A DNA stretch of 64,000 nt, taken from NCBI GenBank assembly GCA_032718475.1, contig JAUCBJ010006900.1:62001-126000 (forward strand), written 5' to 3'. A model generated the notes under the pieces. That model saw only the letters and a list, made by a program, of their open reading frames with translations. It did no database searches and was not told the origin of the DNA. Position 1 is the first letter of the stretch. Each line of letters starts with the position of its first letter. A program made the position numbers and the translations under genes. Below, piece after piece: positions 33,350 to 44,736 of this stretch. The DNA is from Nemertoderma westbladi (Eukaryota; Xenacoelomorpha; Nemertodermatida; Nemertodermatidae).

Positions 33350-34584
33350 TTAGAGGATTAGGGATTGATCACCCCTTATTCCTTTGTATGGTTTACTTAT
33401 TTCTGTCAGTTTTATTTATTTGTAAGTTAATATTGAGCAGAAGGCGTGTAAGCCTGCTCAGATTGTACAAGTAATTTGTAGGCTGGATTGTTGTCTGATT
33501 GTTGTTAAGTCTGAAGGGATTGCAGTGTGTGTAGAGTGTATGTCCGATAAAGTACTAGTTAGGAACGTGGGGGCATCCAGTGCTGTAAGGTAAATCCCCC
33601 CCCCCCCCCCCCCGAAAGAATAAGTCGTACTACTCGGTTAGAACGCATACTAACTAACCATTTCGGAGTCTGCATATACTGTAGTTTATTTAGGCTTGAT
33701 AGTAGTCTGCCAGCGTTTGGTCTGTATTTTGTTTGTGTAGTCTGTATGGGTAGCGTAATATTTATTATTCAGAGTCTATGCGATTATTTGCAACATTCAT
33801 AACCCCAAGTTCATTCCTACAGTAATTGTGCTTGTTATATATACCGTTATAGTTAAATTAACCCCGGTACTACATCAGGACTGTTTGGCGTAGGTAAAGA
33901 CTGGTGATTTTATGCTCTGGTCACTCCGGCAGATACCGTGGTTCTTTTAGCTGTACAAGTATTTTTAACTGTTGGTTATTTGTTGTATAAGTACTTGTAC
34001 CTAATTTAGGGTTTAGTATACAGTGCTTTCCGAAGGTAATTAGTGTTTAGGCAGTATATTTGTGTTGTAAAGTGGTTAATAGGCACGTTAGCTATAGTAG
34101 GCTGCGGTAATTAACTTCTAGGTAGGAACACTCCGGGTACATAATGTAGTACTTATAGAGCTGTAAAGCTAGAGACTATAAGTCGTCAGACGGTGGTATT
34201 TTTCCTATCTAGACAACGCAATATATTTACTACTGCTTTATTATTTTCAAATACCGTAGTATCCTATCCGTTGTAATAACCAGATATTCTAACTCCTTGT
34301 TAGGCTGGTTTGTAGATTTCTTGTAAAATTAACCCTAAAAATTCGTACGTGTAATTTTTGTGTTTATTTAGAGATTGTAATCTCACCCCGCAATTGTACG
34401 TAATTTGTAGTAATAAGTAACTTAGTAAATTAGAATTATTTGTTTTAGTGTCCAATAAGTAGCACTACACTGAGAGCGTACAGCTTCTTTGTAGTGACTC
34501 CTTACCAGAAATAATAACATTTATTTCAAATATTGTCAAAAAACCCATTAAGCGGGTATATATATATTATAAATCAGCTCAAAC
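33350..34584 (+). other. A2 leader/LTR region, first part
   Basis: Aligns with A1 bases 20-1480 but has only one copy of the 290 bp unit. A homopolymer of C at about 33597-33613 replaces the ACCCCCAAC of A1. It ends at the CAAAC target site of family B. Confidence 0.8.
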
Positions 34585-35138
34585 TGTTAGCTTATCCAAT
34601 TCCGCTAACACCCCACAAAGTAAGCCGTTAAGCAATATTGGGGGCCACGAGGTTGGGTAATCAACCACTCGTGCCACCCCAACAAAGTGGGAAGGAGAAA
34701 CACACAATAGAGGTCAGGGGCCACACCCCTGACAGAGAGAGAATAGCAGGAGTGAAGGGGAAACACTCCAAAGGGCGCCAACAGGGATATCAGCCAATGG
34801 GGGGCAGGCACCGGCTAGGTACTGTAACAACGGCCAAACCGTGCAATATATTATTAGGTATCAGTAATCAGTTATTCAGTTATCTCATTTGTGTTAGTCG
34901 GTTAGCTAGGGTAGAGCGGAGACTTCTAAGACCGTCCTCGCCTACCACCATTACCTGTACATACTATACTTCAATTGCAATATATTACACCATTTATACT
35001 ATATCCATTTAACGTCTACATTATACATATCAGAGAATCAATAACACCAGAACTCTCAAACTCTTTCCACACAAACGGCGGGGACGCGTACTTTGAACAA
35101 CCGCGGATAAACCGGGATCCTCCTTGGATCCCGTCACA
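34585..35138 (+). repeat. Family B 5' LTR
   Basis: 554 bp. It differs from the 3' LTR by five transitions and one extra C in GGATCCCGTC (my count by eye). It opens with a TGTTAGC...GCTAACA stem and has another stem formed by CACGAGGTT and AACCACTCGTG. The ORF-like stretch inside is present in both LTRs and is probably chance. Confidence 0.95.
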
Positions 35139-35208
35139 GTCTTAGAAAACCAGCTGCTACCCACAGTATTAGAACCTAGAACTACCAGCTACCAAGCTAA
35201 AGGACAGG
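35139..35208 (+). other. Family B leader between LTR and Gag
   Basis: Only 70 bp. The sequence after the LTR (GTCTTAGAAAACCAGCTGCT) should hold the tRNA primer-binding site, but I do not recognise which tRNA. Confidence 0.5.
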
Positions 35209-37034
35209 ATGAGCGACATAACGCCAACGCGGACCCCGGACGAAGAACTAACGATCCGCGAGGCCGCGACCAGACGGTACAGGCCCACGACGCCGGACCC
35301 ATCGGTAACGGGTCATCCGGCAGTTCAAGATGAGGGGGGCCGTCTGGAGCCAGAGGTCGAGTCGAGAGGAGCGGGAGTCGAGTTGAGAGAAGGAGAGGGC
35401 GAGCTGGAAGGAGAAAGAGACGAGTCGACACACGACGACGGTCGACGTGCCGATGTCGCCGGCCAGCCACAGGCCGAGGGCGATGGACGGCCCACCGGAA
35501 CGGCGACGGTGGGGCCGCCGGTACGACGTCGGACCCGGAGAGATGGAGGAGAGGTCGGCGACGAGGACGTCGGGGTTTCTGATCGACTTCGACGGGCCTA
35601 CAACGCGACCCGGAAGCTACTTAAGGAGGCCAAGGAGGGGGCGAGAATAGACGAGGTAAAGTTGACACAAGGACTAGGTGAGTCGGATAAACATTTTAGT
35701 TATCTAATGCGCTTCGGGCAGAGAGAACTGGCCAAGGAGAGAGCGAGAGGGGTTGCCGAGGAACTGTGTGATTTATGGCGGTGTAGGGGTATGCAACCTA
35801 GTGTAGTGTACATAGGGCCATACTTAGTCGATGCCCAGGGTATAAAATTAGTGGGTTGGAGGAGACCTGAGGAGGGCGAATCCGAGGTTAACCCCGAGGA
35901 TTCGGTCTCGTCGGTCGGAGGGAATTCCAATTCCGGGAGGCGGGGGAGAGTCAGTAGGACGGGAAGGCGGAGGGAATCCGTCACAACCGATAAGTCTGCT
36001 ACATCCTCCGTAAAAGGAAGACGGGTGAGGGAAATAAATGCAGTGTACCATCTCGAACTGATAGCGCAGGGCCAGAGAGAGGTAGAGAGACAGTTAGAGG
36101 AGGGGAGAGCGCTATTAGAGAAAGAGATGGAACTGATTAAAGAGACCGGAGAGAGGGCCGAGAGAGCCGCGAAAAGCTTTAGGGAGAGTGAGGAAATAGG
36201 GAGGAAGGAACAAGAGGAGCGTGAGGCGAGAGAGGAAAGTGAGCGTAAGAGCGAGGCGCGAAGGCGGAGCGTAAAGAGCGCAAGGCGGAACGAAGGGAGT
36301 GTGAGGCGAGAGAGGAGAATGAGCGTAGAGAGCGCAAGGCGGAACATAAAGAGCGCGAGGCGAGACGGAGGGAGAGAATTGAGAGAGAGAAGGAACTGGC
36401 CGAACAGAGTGCACGGGAGAGTCGGGAAATGATAGCAGATGGGAGGCGTATGCGGGATGGTTTACATGCCCGCCTAGGGGGGTTAATTCAGCACCAAACC
36501 AGACAGCAGCGCATACTGAAATTGGCGCGATTGGGGTTGTCAGAGAGTGAGGCTGGGTCGAGTGCTCTCGAGGAGCCAAGGCCCGAGGAAACATTTATTA
36601 ATACCCCACTTACAGGAACCGCACGACAGACCCGAGACTGGTGTGACCGTACGGGTGGGGGGGGGGGGGGGGGTAATAATAATACTACAGTAGACGACGT
36701 TAATATTAATAGTACCGTATTGGATAACTCTAACCAAACTTTTATTGCAGGAAATATTTTACCTAGTAGTAGTAATTTAAATTTAAATCCGAATAATCCA
36801 AATAATCTAAATAATAATCTGAATTCGAATTTCCAAAATAATTCAAGTTACGAATTGCGCAAAATAATCCGAATAACTTTATTTTGAACGAAGAAAATAA
36901 TTCCGTTTCTAATTTGGGTGCACAAAATAATTTAACTGGGGTGTAGTATTTAATTGATTTAACCAATAACGGTACCTGTGGTGCTATTAATGTGAACGCG
37001 TCGGGCGTGTATAGCCCGGAAGCCAGCCTGATGG

Positions 37035-37215
37035 ACCGCGTAGTTAACGAGCCAGAGGTGGCGGGGTTGAGTCAACCCGAGGTGGGCCTGGTAGGCCACG
37101 TAGTTAGTAGGCAGGAAGCGACGGGGTTGAGTCAACCCGAGGTGGGCCTGGTAGGCCACGTAATTAGTAGGCAGGAGGTGGCGGGGTTGAGCCAACCCGG
37201 AGTAGGCCCGGTAGG
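37035..37215 (+). repeat. 60 bp coding tandem repeat in Gag
   Basis: GGGTTGAGTCAACCCGAGG and GGCCTGGTAGGCCACGTA recur at exactly 60 bp for three copies, encoding 20-residue repeats (GLSQPEVGLVGHVVSRQE). GGGTTGAGTCAACCC is itself nearly palindromic. Confidence 0.9.
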
Positions 37216-37329
37216 CCAAGTAGTAGTGGGGAGAGAGGCAGGGGTAAGCGAACCCAGCCGTAGTAGAAACATTGTGTCGACTGGAGAGGGGTGTAGAAGT
37301 GAAGTAAGAGGTAGCGGCATGATATGTGG

Positions 37330-37450
37330 CGAGTGGGGGGGGGGGGGGGGCTGCAGGAGTCCCACAACGGGAAGTTAATGGCGAGTGGGGGGGGGGGACT
37401 ACGGGAACCCCACAGCAACAGGTTAGTGGCGAGAGGGGGGGGGGGGCAGA
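37330..37450 (+). repeat. G-tract-centred minisatellite
   Basis: Three units of about 50 bp (GGCGAGTG/GGCGAGAG, G-tract, then a CCCACA or CCCCACA word). G-runs of 16, 11 and 12 are at 37335-37350, 37387-37397 and 37435-37446. Translated as poly-Gly segments. Confidence 0.85.
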
Positions 37451-38366
37451 GAGTGTCCCACAGGCATCGGCGGATAATGCGCGGGCCGCATTAGGTAAAC
37501 CGCAACACCCGGCGACGGAGAGTGATAGGGGGATTGCGAGTATCCCCAGCGGCGTGCGATCGAGCAGAGAGAGGCAGGTTGACGTCGCGAGAGGGCGGAC
37601 GGAGCGTCGAGCCCGATCAGAAGAGGGAAGAAGAACAGTGGAGTTTAACCGGGAGGTCGACGAGAGATCTCACGAGCGGGAATACTGCACTGAAAGGAGA
37701 AGAAGAGAAGACAGTAGGAGAAGTATCGCCGCGAACGATAGGAGAGCGAGGATGGACAGCGAGCCATCGGTAGTCGAGATGGAAAGAGAGTGTCGGTGGG
37801 GTCGAACTTCGGGAGATTGCCGTCGTCCTGGAGAGACGCGACCTGACGAGACGCATTACGCGTCGAGAGAGGGGTACACAATGTACCGGTACGAAGACGA
37901 GAGCAGTAGAGGGGGTCGAAGAGAAACTTCCCGACGGGATATACCTACCGATCGAGAATACGGTAGCCGCGGGGAGGATTATTCGAGAAGAATAAACTTC
38001 GATCCCGAGCGACACATACAGACTGTAGGACATACTGTAGGCCTTACTGCACATACCATAGGCCATGCTGACAGGAATAATGTAGGCGATAGGATAGCGC
38101 GGACGACGGAATTAAACCCGGAAGTCGCGGAGTACATACCGGCAGGTAGGCCAGAAGATGATAGGCCTATACCGGTACCAGCACAGCAGTATGACTACAG
38201 CATGCAGGGACATAACATATACCCAGGGGAGGGGGAAACTATTGCGGATAGGTGCATGGGCCCCAATATATTAACATCAACCCCAGTACCAAACATACCG
38301 GTGGGGGGGGGGGGGGGGGACAGGGTGACATTCCCCCATCACAATATCAACAATATACCCCGATAG

Positions 38367-41300
38367 GAGTAAGAACAACGAGACCCCTTGGATGAAAATA
38401 GGTCATGCGACACAGAAATATGGAGGGGGCCGCTACCCCCAATGATATACCCAAGCCAGAGGAAGACAGGAAATAGGACGGACGGACCGCACCTAACAGG
38501 AGAAACTATACAACATCCATCGAACCCATTGGAAGCGCAGGCGATGGGAATGGCCACGTTAATCGATGCGCTAAAAACTAGGATCGAGCTACCACCCGTG
38601 GAACCATTTAAATTCGATGGGAGTAGGCCAGAAGAATATCTACAGTTTCGGCGCATGTATAGTAACGAAATACTAACAAAGAACTTGACGCAGGCGGAGT
38701 GCCTAAAATATCTCCAAGTATACACAGGAGGCCCAGCATACGACATCGTGAGGCAATACCAGGGTATAGAGGGCGGCTTCACGACGGCATGGCGGGCATT
38801 GGACAGGGAATACGGGCACCCGGCCAAGATCATCCGGCAAACCCTGAGAGGCATAACATCGGGTGGCCTACAGGATAGTCCCGTTAGCATTAAGACATTC
38901 GCGAACAAGGTCGAGAAGGCGCTAATCGTGTTAAAGACGCTAGACGCGCCATACGAACTCAACGCGTCCAACAACATCACCACGATAGCGCAGGCACTAC
39001 CGATGTGGCTGCGCAACAAGTGGAGGAAGATCGCTTTCTCCACTCGAGATAGGAAGGGTGCGGAACCGGGTTTAGAAGAAATGTCGAGCTTCTTAAACTA
39101 CGAAGCTGAACTAATAACCGACCCAGTCTATAGTGAGGACAGCCTGGGAAAGGGACCAAGAACCGATTACCATAGGCCGAAACCAGAACACAACACGTCA
39201 AACGCATTACCAAAGCTCAGGCAATCATTGCCATACGCAGCGACGCAGGGGACTGCAAGTCCACAGGTAGCCGAAGGTAAGACCACACCATGGAACGGAC
39301 AGGGGAACAATAACAACACAAATAAATATAACCCTAGTACGTCCAGTAGGCCGAACCCAAACAACAAGAATAGTAGGGACTTTGGTGCAAATGCAACTGC
39401 GATACGCAATGCACTGCATAAGGAGGGCTACAACCCAAAGAGCAAATGCCAGCTACATACAAATGCGCTTCATCAAACTATGAACTGCAGGTACTGGCAA
39501 GCGCTACCCAGGGAAGATCAGGTAGAATATGCGGCGAGAAATGAGATCTGCTCGCGATGTGTGATGAGTGGACATAGAGCTAGGCAATGCAAGGAGACGC
39601 CGGTCAAGTTCGGTCAAAGGAAAGGCCAAACGATGGCAACGAGCACGGTAGGGGCGAAGAAGAGAGGAACGGTGCTACTTGGGGTAGTACCAGTGCGAGT
39701 GATTGGAGAAGGCAATCGATCAGTAACCACACTGATGCTGGTTGATAGTGGAGCTGCCTTCACATTAATCGAGGATTGGGTGGCCGAAGAGATAGGATTG
39801 AGAACGAGGCCAAGTAGAATGGCGGTGACAACGATTTCTAGCAAAGATGAGGTCCTGGAGATGAGGACCGGACGGTGCGCAATTGCAGCAGTGGCACCGG
39901 GATGCGACTATGGGGCGACCATCGACCCCATCCAAGTGATAGAGTCAATAAATATCAATGCCAGGCGACCAACCAACATCGAGGTCGAACAATATAAGTT
40001 TCTGGATGATATCGACTTCTCAATCCCAGAGGTGGACGTTAGGAAGGTATCCATCATAGTAGGAATGGACTGCCCGACGGCCCACGAAAGAATACAAACG
40101 GTCTTCGGCGAAGACAGGCAGTGTGACCCGGTGGCGATACTGACACCATTCGGGTGGACGCTGAGTGGCCCAATCAAGAGCAAGATACCATTTAGGATGT
40201 CGGAGACATCAGGATGCATGTTCGCGGGAACTATGCAGGAAATGGGTGATGAGAGAGCAGAGGAGCAGCTTAAGAGACTACTCAGACAGGATTTTGAAGG
40301 ATTAAAGGAGACCAGGGTCGGGACCTCGGTGGAAGACAAACAGGCTCAACGAAGCGTAGAGGAGTCTATGAAATGCGACGAGGGGCGGTATACCATAGGA
40401 ATGGTATGGAAGCTACCAAAGCTACCATTGCCCGATAATAAAGGGATGGTGCTCACGAGGCTTCGTAAGTTGAAGCAGACACTAAAACGGAGCCCCGAGA
40501 AGAATGAGTACATCCACAGAACAATTAAGAAGTACGTCGAGAAAGGATGGGCCGTGGAGTTACCGGTCGACGAACCAAACACGGATAGGACGTATTACCT
40601 ACCACTCCACGTGGCTTTAGATCCGAAGAAAGGTAAACTGCGGATGGTAGTTGACGCATCGGCAAAGACCAACGGGAAATGCTTAAACGACTATCTACTA
40701 GAAGGTCCCAACATATACAACTCAGGGATAGAGGTCCTACTTAGATTTAGAAATGGGAAACACGCCTTCACGTGTGACATAGAAGGCATGTTCAACCAAG
40801 TCCGTGTGACGGAAGAGGATAGCGACAGTCAACGCTTCTTATGGTATAACGGCGACGAAGAACCGTCAATAATACCGACGTACAAGATGGTAGTACAGAA
40901 CATGGGAGCCAAGTCGTCTTCATTTACGACGACTATGGCAGTAAGAGATACAGTGAAAGGGAAGGAGGATAGATACAGCACTAGGGCCATCGATATGATT
41001 CGACGCGGCTTCTATGTAGACGACGGAATGGAGTCTGGAAATACGGTTAAGGAGATACTGGACACAGGGCGCGAGGTTTGCGACATCCTAAAAGGATCCG
41101 GCTTTAACCTGACCAAATTCCAATCCAGTTCGGAGGAATTTATCAAGGCGATAGAGGACGAGAGACCAGAATCGACCATGGATAATCCCACAACAGCCAA
41201 GAGGACAGAGTCTCAACAGAAGGCACTGGGAATCGTGTGGAACAGAGAGACAGATGAACTGAAGTACCAGCTGAGCCAGGAGGGCGCAGACATTCACACA

Positions 41301-42344
41301 AAGAGGGGCTATGTGTCGTATATAGCAAGGATATACGATCCCCTAGGTCTAGCATCCCCACTATTAGTCACGGGGAAACAGATACTCAGGAGAGTATACA
41401 AACTGAAGGATGAGTGGGACATAGAGGTACCAGAAGAGATCAAGAAACAGTGGTGTAAGTGGACAGAAGGTTTGGAGAAGATGGGAACATACAGCATGCC
41501 AAGAGTGTATTTCCCGGATGGGAACATGACAAATCTGGACTTACACATGTTCTCCGATGCGTCGTTGGAGGCATACGGAGCGGCACTCTATTTAGTACAA
41601 CGAGAGGGGGCTCACAAGCCCAGACTGGCCTTTAGCAAAGCGAAGTCAACGCCGCCAGATTCAGCATCAGTTCCCAAACTAGAATTGACAGCTGCGAGAC
41701 TAGGAGTTAGGGCCACAGCCTACCTAGTGGATACTATTCCCAACATAGTGGAGACACACTACTGGACGGACTCCATGGTAGTGCTTGGTTGGCTACATAA
41801 CGAAAGGACGAGATACCCTATATTCGTCGTGAATAGGGTGGACGAAATAAGGGCGACCACAGAATTGGAAAGGTGGCACTACTGCCCAACGGACAAGAAC
41901 CCAGCGGACTTGTTATCGAGGGGCGTGGTACGCCACACTTTCTTGAAGAAGGAAGTATTGTGGCAACACGGGCTACAGTTTCTGAACAACAAGGAGGCCT
42001 GGCCGCCGATGAGGAAGGTGGAACCAGGCTCGGGAGAAGCAGTATCAGAGGGAGAAGAGGGAGATTCAGAGGGAGAAGAGATATACTCCCAGATGGTGAG
42101 GGAGATAAGGGACGTGCAACCTAAACCAGAAGAACTGTGCAATAACCCGACGGATAAACTCCTCAGCTACAGCTCTAGTTGGTATAAGACCAAGAAATTA
42201 GTGACGTACTGGAGAGCCTTCGGGAATTTCCTCGCGGGAGTTGGCAAAGGCAAGAAGATCAGGACAACCATAGATCTGGAAGAAGCGGCCAAAGCAGTCA
42301 TCCGCTATGAACAACGGAAGAACTATCGTGGAACGCGTCGGTAA
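38367..42344 (+). CDS. Family B Pol: Gag-like domain, protease, RT, RNase H
   Basis: Same frame as the preceding segment but separated by TAG (38364) and TAA (38370). The frame then runs 1,318 codons from 38388, where there is only a TTG, so expression probably needs read-through, re-initiation or splicing. DUF1759-like PFKFDGSRPEEYLQFRRMY is near residue 73. The CCHC zinc knuckle CSRCVMSGHRARQC is at residues 388-401. Retropepsin-like LMLVDSGAAFTLI has its Asp at residue 453. RT has MVVDASAKTNGKCLNDYL and FTCDIEGMFNQV, with YVDD at residues 876-879. RNase H has MFSDASLEAYGAALYL with Asp at 1057 and YWTDSMVVLGWL. All key residues are present. Confidence 0.9.
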
Positions 42345-43629
42345 ACAACAGCACCTTCGACGGGACAGCGAGCTGATCACGCTGTCACCACAACTTAATG
42401 ACGACGGGATTCTAGTAATGAATTCTAGGGTGGGATACAACAACAGCATAGTCGTACCACCGAAACCCATCATCATTCCCACAGGATCGCCAATAGTCCA
42501 CCAGATTATCTGGGACTCCCACAAGTCGATATTGCACGGGGGCACCAACCAAACCCTCACGGAGATACGGAGGACCTTTTGGGTCAAGCAGTTGAGGAAG
42601 AAGGTAAAAGCGGTAGTGGGGCAGTGCCAGACCTGCCGACGAGCGAAGAAGGAGCGAGCCATACAGGAGATGGCACCACTACCATCAAGTAGGGTAAGAC
42701 AGCACGACCCGCCATTTACGCATTGCGGTGTGGACATGTTCGGGCCGATAAAGATCAAGGTGATGCGGCACACGGAGAAACGCTACGGTATCATCTTCGT
42801 ATGCAATAACACGCGGGCGGTAGGGATAGAACTCGCCCAGGATACAACCGCATCAGCATTCATTAATGCGTTAGAAAGGTTCAGAGACCGCAAAGGTGGG
42901 ACGATCGCAGTAATGTACTCCGACAGCGGAACCAACTTTGTGGGAGCAGAGAACGAGATGGCAGAGGCCTTGGACACCTTGGAAGGGGAGGAAGTCAGGG
43001 CAGCCATGAGACGACGACAAGTAAAGTGGGAGAGGAGGACGCCGTATGCACCGCATACACTAGGGTGCGTCGAGAGACTGGTGGGCAGTTCAAAGCGTCT
43101 CATGACGAAGTTAATGAACACCCATATGGTCACGGAGGACGTCTTGAGAACAGTACTCGCAAAGTGTGAGGGTATCATTAATAGCAGACCGCTATATCCG
43201 GAGAATGATGACCCTGAGTCACTAGATGTGCTGACGCCTAGCCATTTTCTAAACGAAAGGCCAGCGACCATCGATATGCGGGGTGTAGACCCAGACGACA
43301 TACACTCCCGCCAGAGTTGGAAAGTCGCTAAAGCGATAAGCGCAGAGTATTGGAGGAGGTGGGTTGAGGAATACCTACCCACGCTTCACAAAAGAAGCAA
43401 GTGGAGGAATTCGAATAGGGAGTTAAGAGAGGGAGATCTCGTAATCGTTACGGATGATACTATCATCAACAACCAGTGGCGGTTGGCGAGAGTTGTAGGC
43501 ACTTACTCCGATGAGGACGGAAGAGTCCGATCGGTAGAAGTGCGGATAGGTGGCAAGATAGGTGCGAAAGACAGAAAAACCTACAGGAGAGCTGTAGGGA
43601 AATGCTGTCTATTAGAAGGGGCACCTTAG
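42307..43629 (+). CDS. Family B integrase, in +1 frame relative to RT/RNase H
   Basis: 440 codons from ATG 42307, overlapping the upstream frame by 38 bp. Pre-integrase homology (LITLSPQLNDDGIL) begins at once, so the two frames were one protein in the ancestor or are joined by programmed +1 shifting. Zinc site SHKSILHGG...CQTCRRAKK. Catalytic D (VDMFGP, codon 42733), D (SDSGTNF, codon 42922) and E (CVERLVGS, codon 43072), D-x49-E as in family A. C-terminal NNQWRLARVVGTYSDEDGRVRSVEV is the BEL/Pao DUF5641-like tail. It catalyses insertion of the cDNA. Confidence 0.9.
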   Translation: MNNGRTIVERVGKQQHLRRDSELITLSPQLNDDGILVMNSRVGYNNSIVVPPKPIIIPTGSPIVHQIIWDSHKSILHGGTNQTLTEIRRTFWVKQLRKKVKAVVGQCQTCRRAKKERAIQEMAPLPSSRVRQHDPPFTHCGVDMFGPIKIKVMRHTEKRYGIIFVCNNTRAVGIELAQDTTASAFINALERFRDRKGGTIAVMYSDSGTNFVGAENEMAEALDTLEGEEVRAAMRRRQVKWERRTPYAPHTLGCVERLVGSSKRLMTKLMNTHMVTEDVLRTVLAKCEGIINSRPLYPENDDPESLDVLTPSHFLNERPATIDMRGVDPDDIHSRQSWKVAKAISAEYWRRWVEEYLPTLHKRSKWRNSNRELREGDLVIVTDDTIINNQWRLARVVGTYSDEDGRVRSVEVRIGGKIGAKDRKTYRRAVGKCCLLEGAP

Positions 43630-44736
43630 GGTGGAGTTAGAGTGTTGTTTAGTCGTCCAAGTTTTGGACTGAGGGGGGTGGGATTGAGTGCGAGATGCCC
43701 TTCCCACACATAAAATAAAAATAAAATAAAAAATAATTAGAGTTAGAATTAGTTAGTTAGTTAGGAGGTACGTAGTACTGAAAATAGTTAGTTAGTTAGA
43801 AGGTACGTAGTACCGAAAGTTAGAGTCAGTTAGTTAGTAAGAGGGTACGTGGTACCGTTAGTTAGTAGAGAGAGTTGGTGGAGTTAGTGGAGTTAGAGTA
43901 GTAAGAGGGTACGTAGTACCGTTAGTTAGTGGAGTTAGAGTAGTAAGAGGGTACGTAGTACCATTAGTTAGTGGAGTTAGAGTAGTAAGAGGGTACGTAG
44001 TACCGTTAGTTAGTGGAGTTAGAGTAGTAAGAGGGTACGTAGTACCGTTAGTTAGTAGAGTCAGAGTAGTAAGAGGGTACGTAGTACCGTTAGTTAGTAG
44101 AGTCAGAGTAGTAAGAGGGTACGTAGTACCATTAGTTAGTGGAATTAGAGTAGTTAGAGGGTACGTAGTACCATTAGTTAGTGGAATCAGAGTAGTTAGA
44201 GGGTACGTAGTACCGCTAGTTAGAGAGAAAGAGAGTAAGAGTTAGAGGGTACGTAGTACCGATTAGTAATAGGGGTAGAAGGGATATGTATAATATGGAT
44301 ATTAGTTAGCAGTTAGTAGCGAGAGGGGGGCACATGAGTACAGTTGGATAGATCGTGTAGGCCACGCGACATATACTGCTGTCCTGCACAGGCCCATAGA
44401 GTAGGTCAGAATGTGGATTATGAAATAGAATAATCCATAAACAGTAAATAGTAGAAATAAATCAAAACAAAATAGAATAAGAATAGGGCTGAAAGAAAAA
44501 AGTTACAAATTATGGTAACAATAGGGAAATTATTCTGGAACATAATAAAAGTAACTGACAAAACTGCAAATTAGGGTACATTTAATAGCTTCAAAATTAA
44601 GTAGTAGGAATTTAGGCAAAACTAGATAAGGAATAGGCCATTATCGGACCGTACAGACCATCCTAGCTGCATCACTCACTTATATCGCGCCTTGGTAAGG
44701 CACTACCTTATAGGTGAGCGATCGGGAGAGTTCGAA
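43630..44736 (+). other. Non-coding spacer after integrase
   Basis: Starts with AATAAAA-rich A-tracts (about 43710-43735) that could act as a polyadenylation region for gag-pol. The 42 bp array follows, then AT-rich sequence to 44640. The CTTGGTAAGG at 44691 matches a splice-donor consensus. No gene except the accessory ORF start at its end. Confidence 0.55.
43745..44265 (+). repeat. 42 bp tandem array with GGTACGTAGTACC core
   Basis: About eleven GTACGTAGTACC words; between about 43909 and 44100 the period is exactly 42 bp (GAGTTAGAGTAGTAAGAGGGTACGTAGTACC pattern, given here by its core only). GGTAC/GTACC arms can pair around GTA. A homologous stretch is in the relic at about 16599. Confidence 0.9.

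Larger units (their letters stand above)
35209..38366 (+). pseudogene. Family B Gag region, read in three frames
   Basis: ATG 35209 opens 407 codons: a charged N-terminus, a possible folded segment around SYLMRFGQRELAKERARGVAEELCDLW, then a long Glu/Arg coiled coil. Coding character passes to another frame near 36258. It then passes through a 17 G tract (36657-36673), an Asn-rich stretch, a further frame from about 36842, a 60 bp (20 residue) repeat at 37035-37215, and, at the 16 G tract 37335-37350, into the frame that ends at 38366. The last part is Arg/Glu-rich. No clear capsid or nucleocapsid family was recognised. Homopolymer indels, either real or from assembly, can explain some but not all frame changes. 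Confidence 0.6.

Noticed and set aside
34638-35012. 124-codon ORF within the family B LTRs (also 48062-48436)
   Set aside because: Its conservation follows from LTR identity; no domain, and the C-terminal half is AT-rich sequence translated as Tyr/Ile/Thr. Treated as chance.
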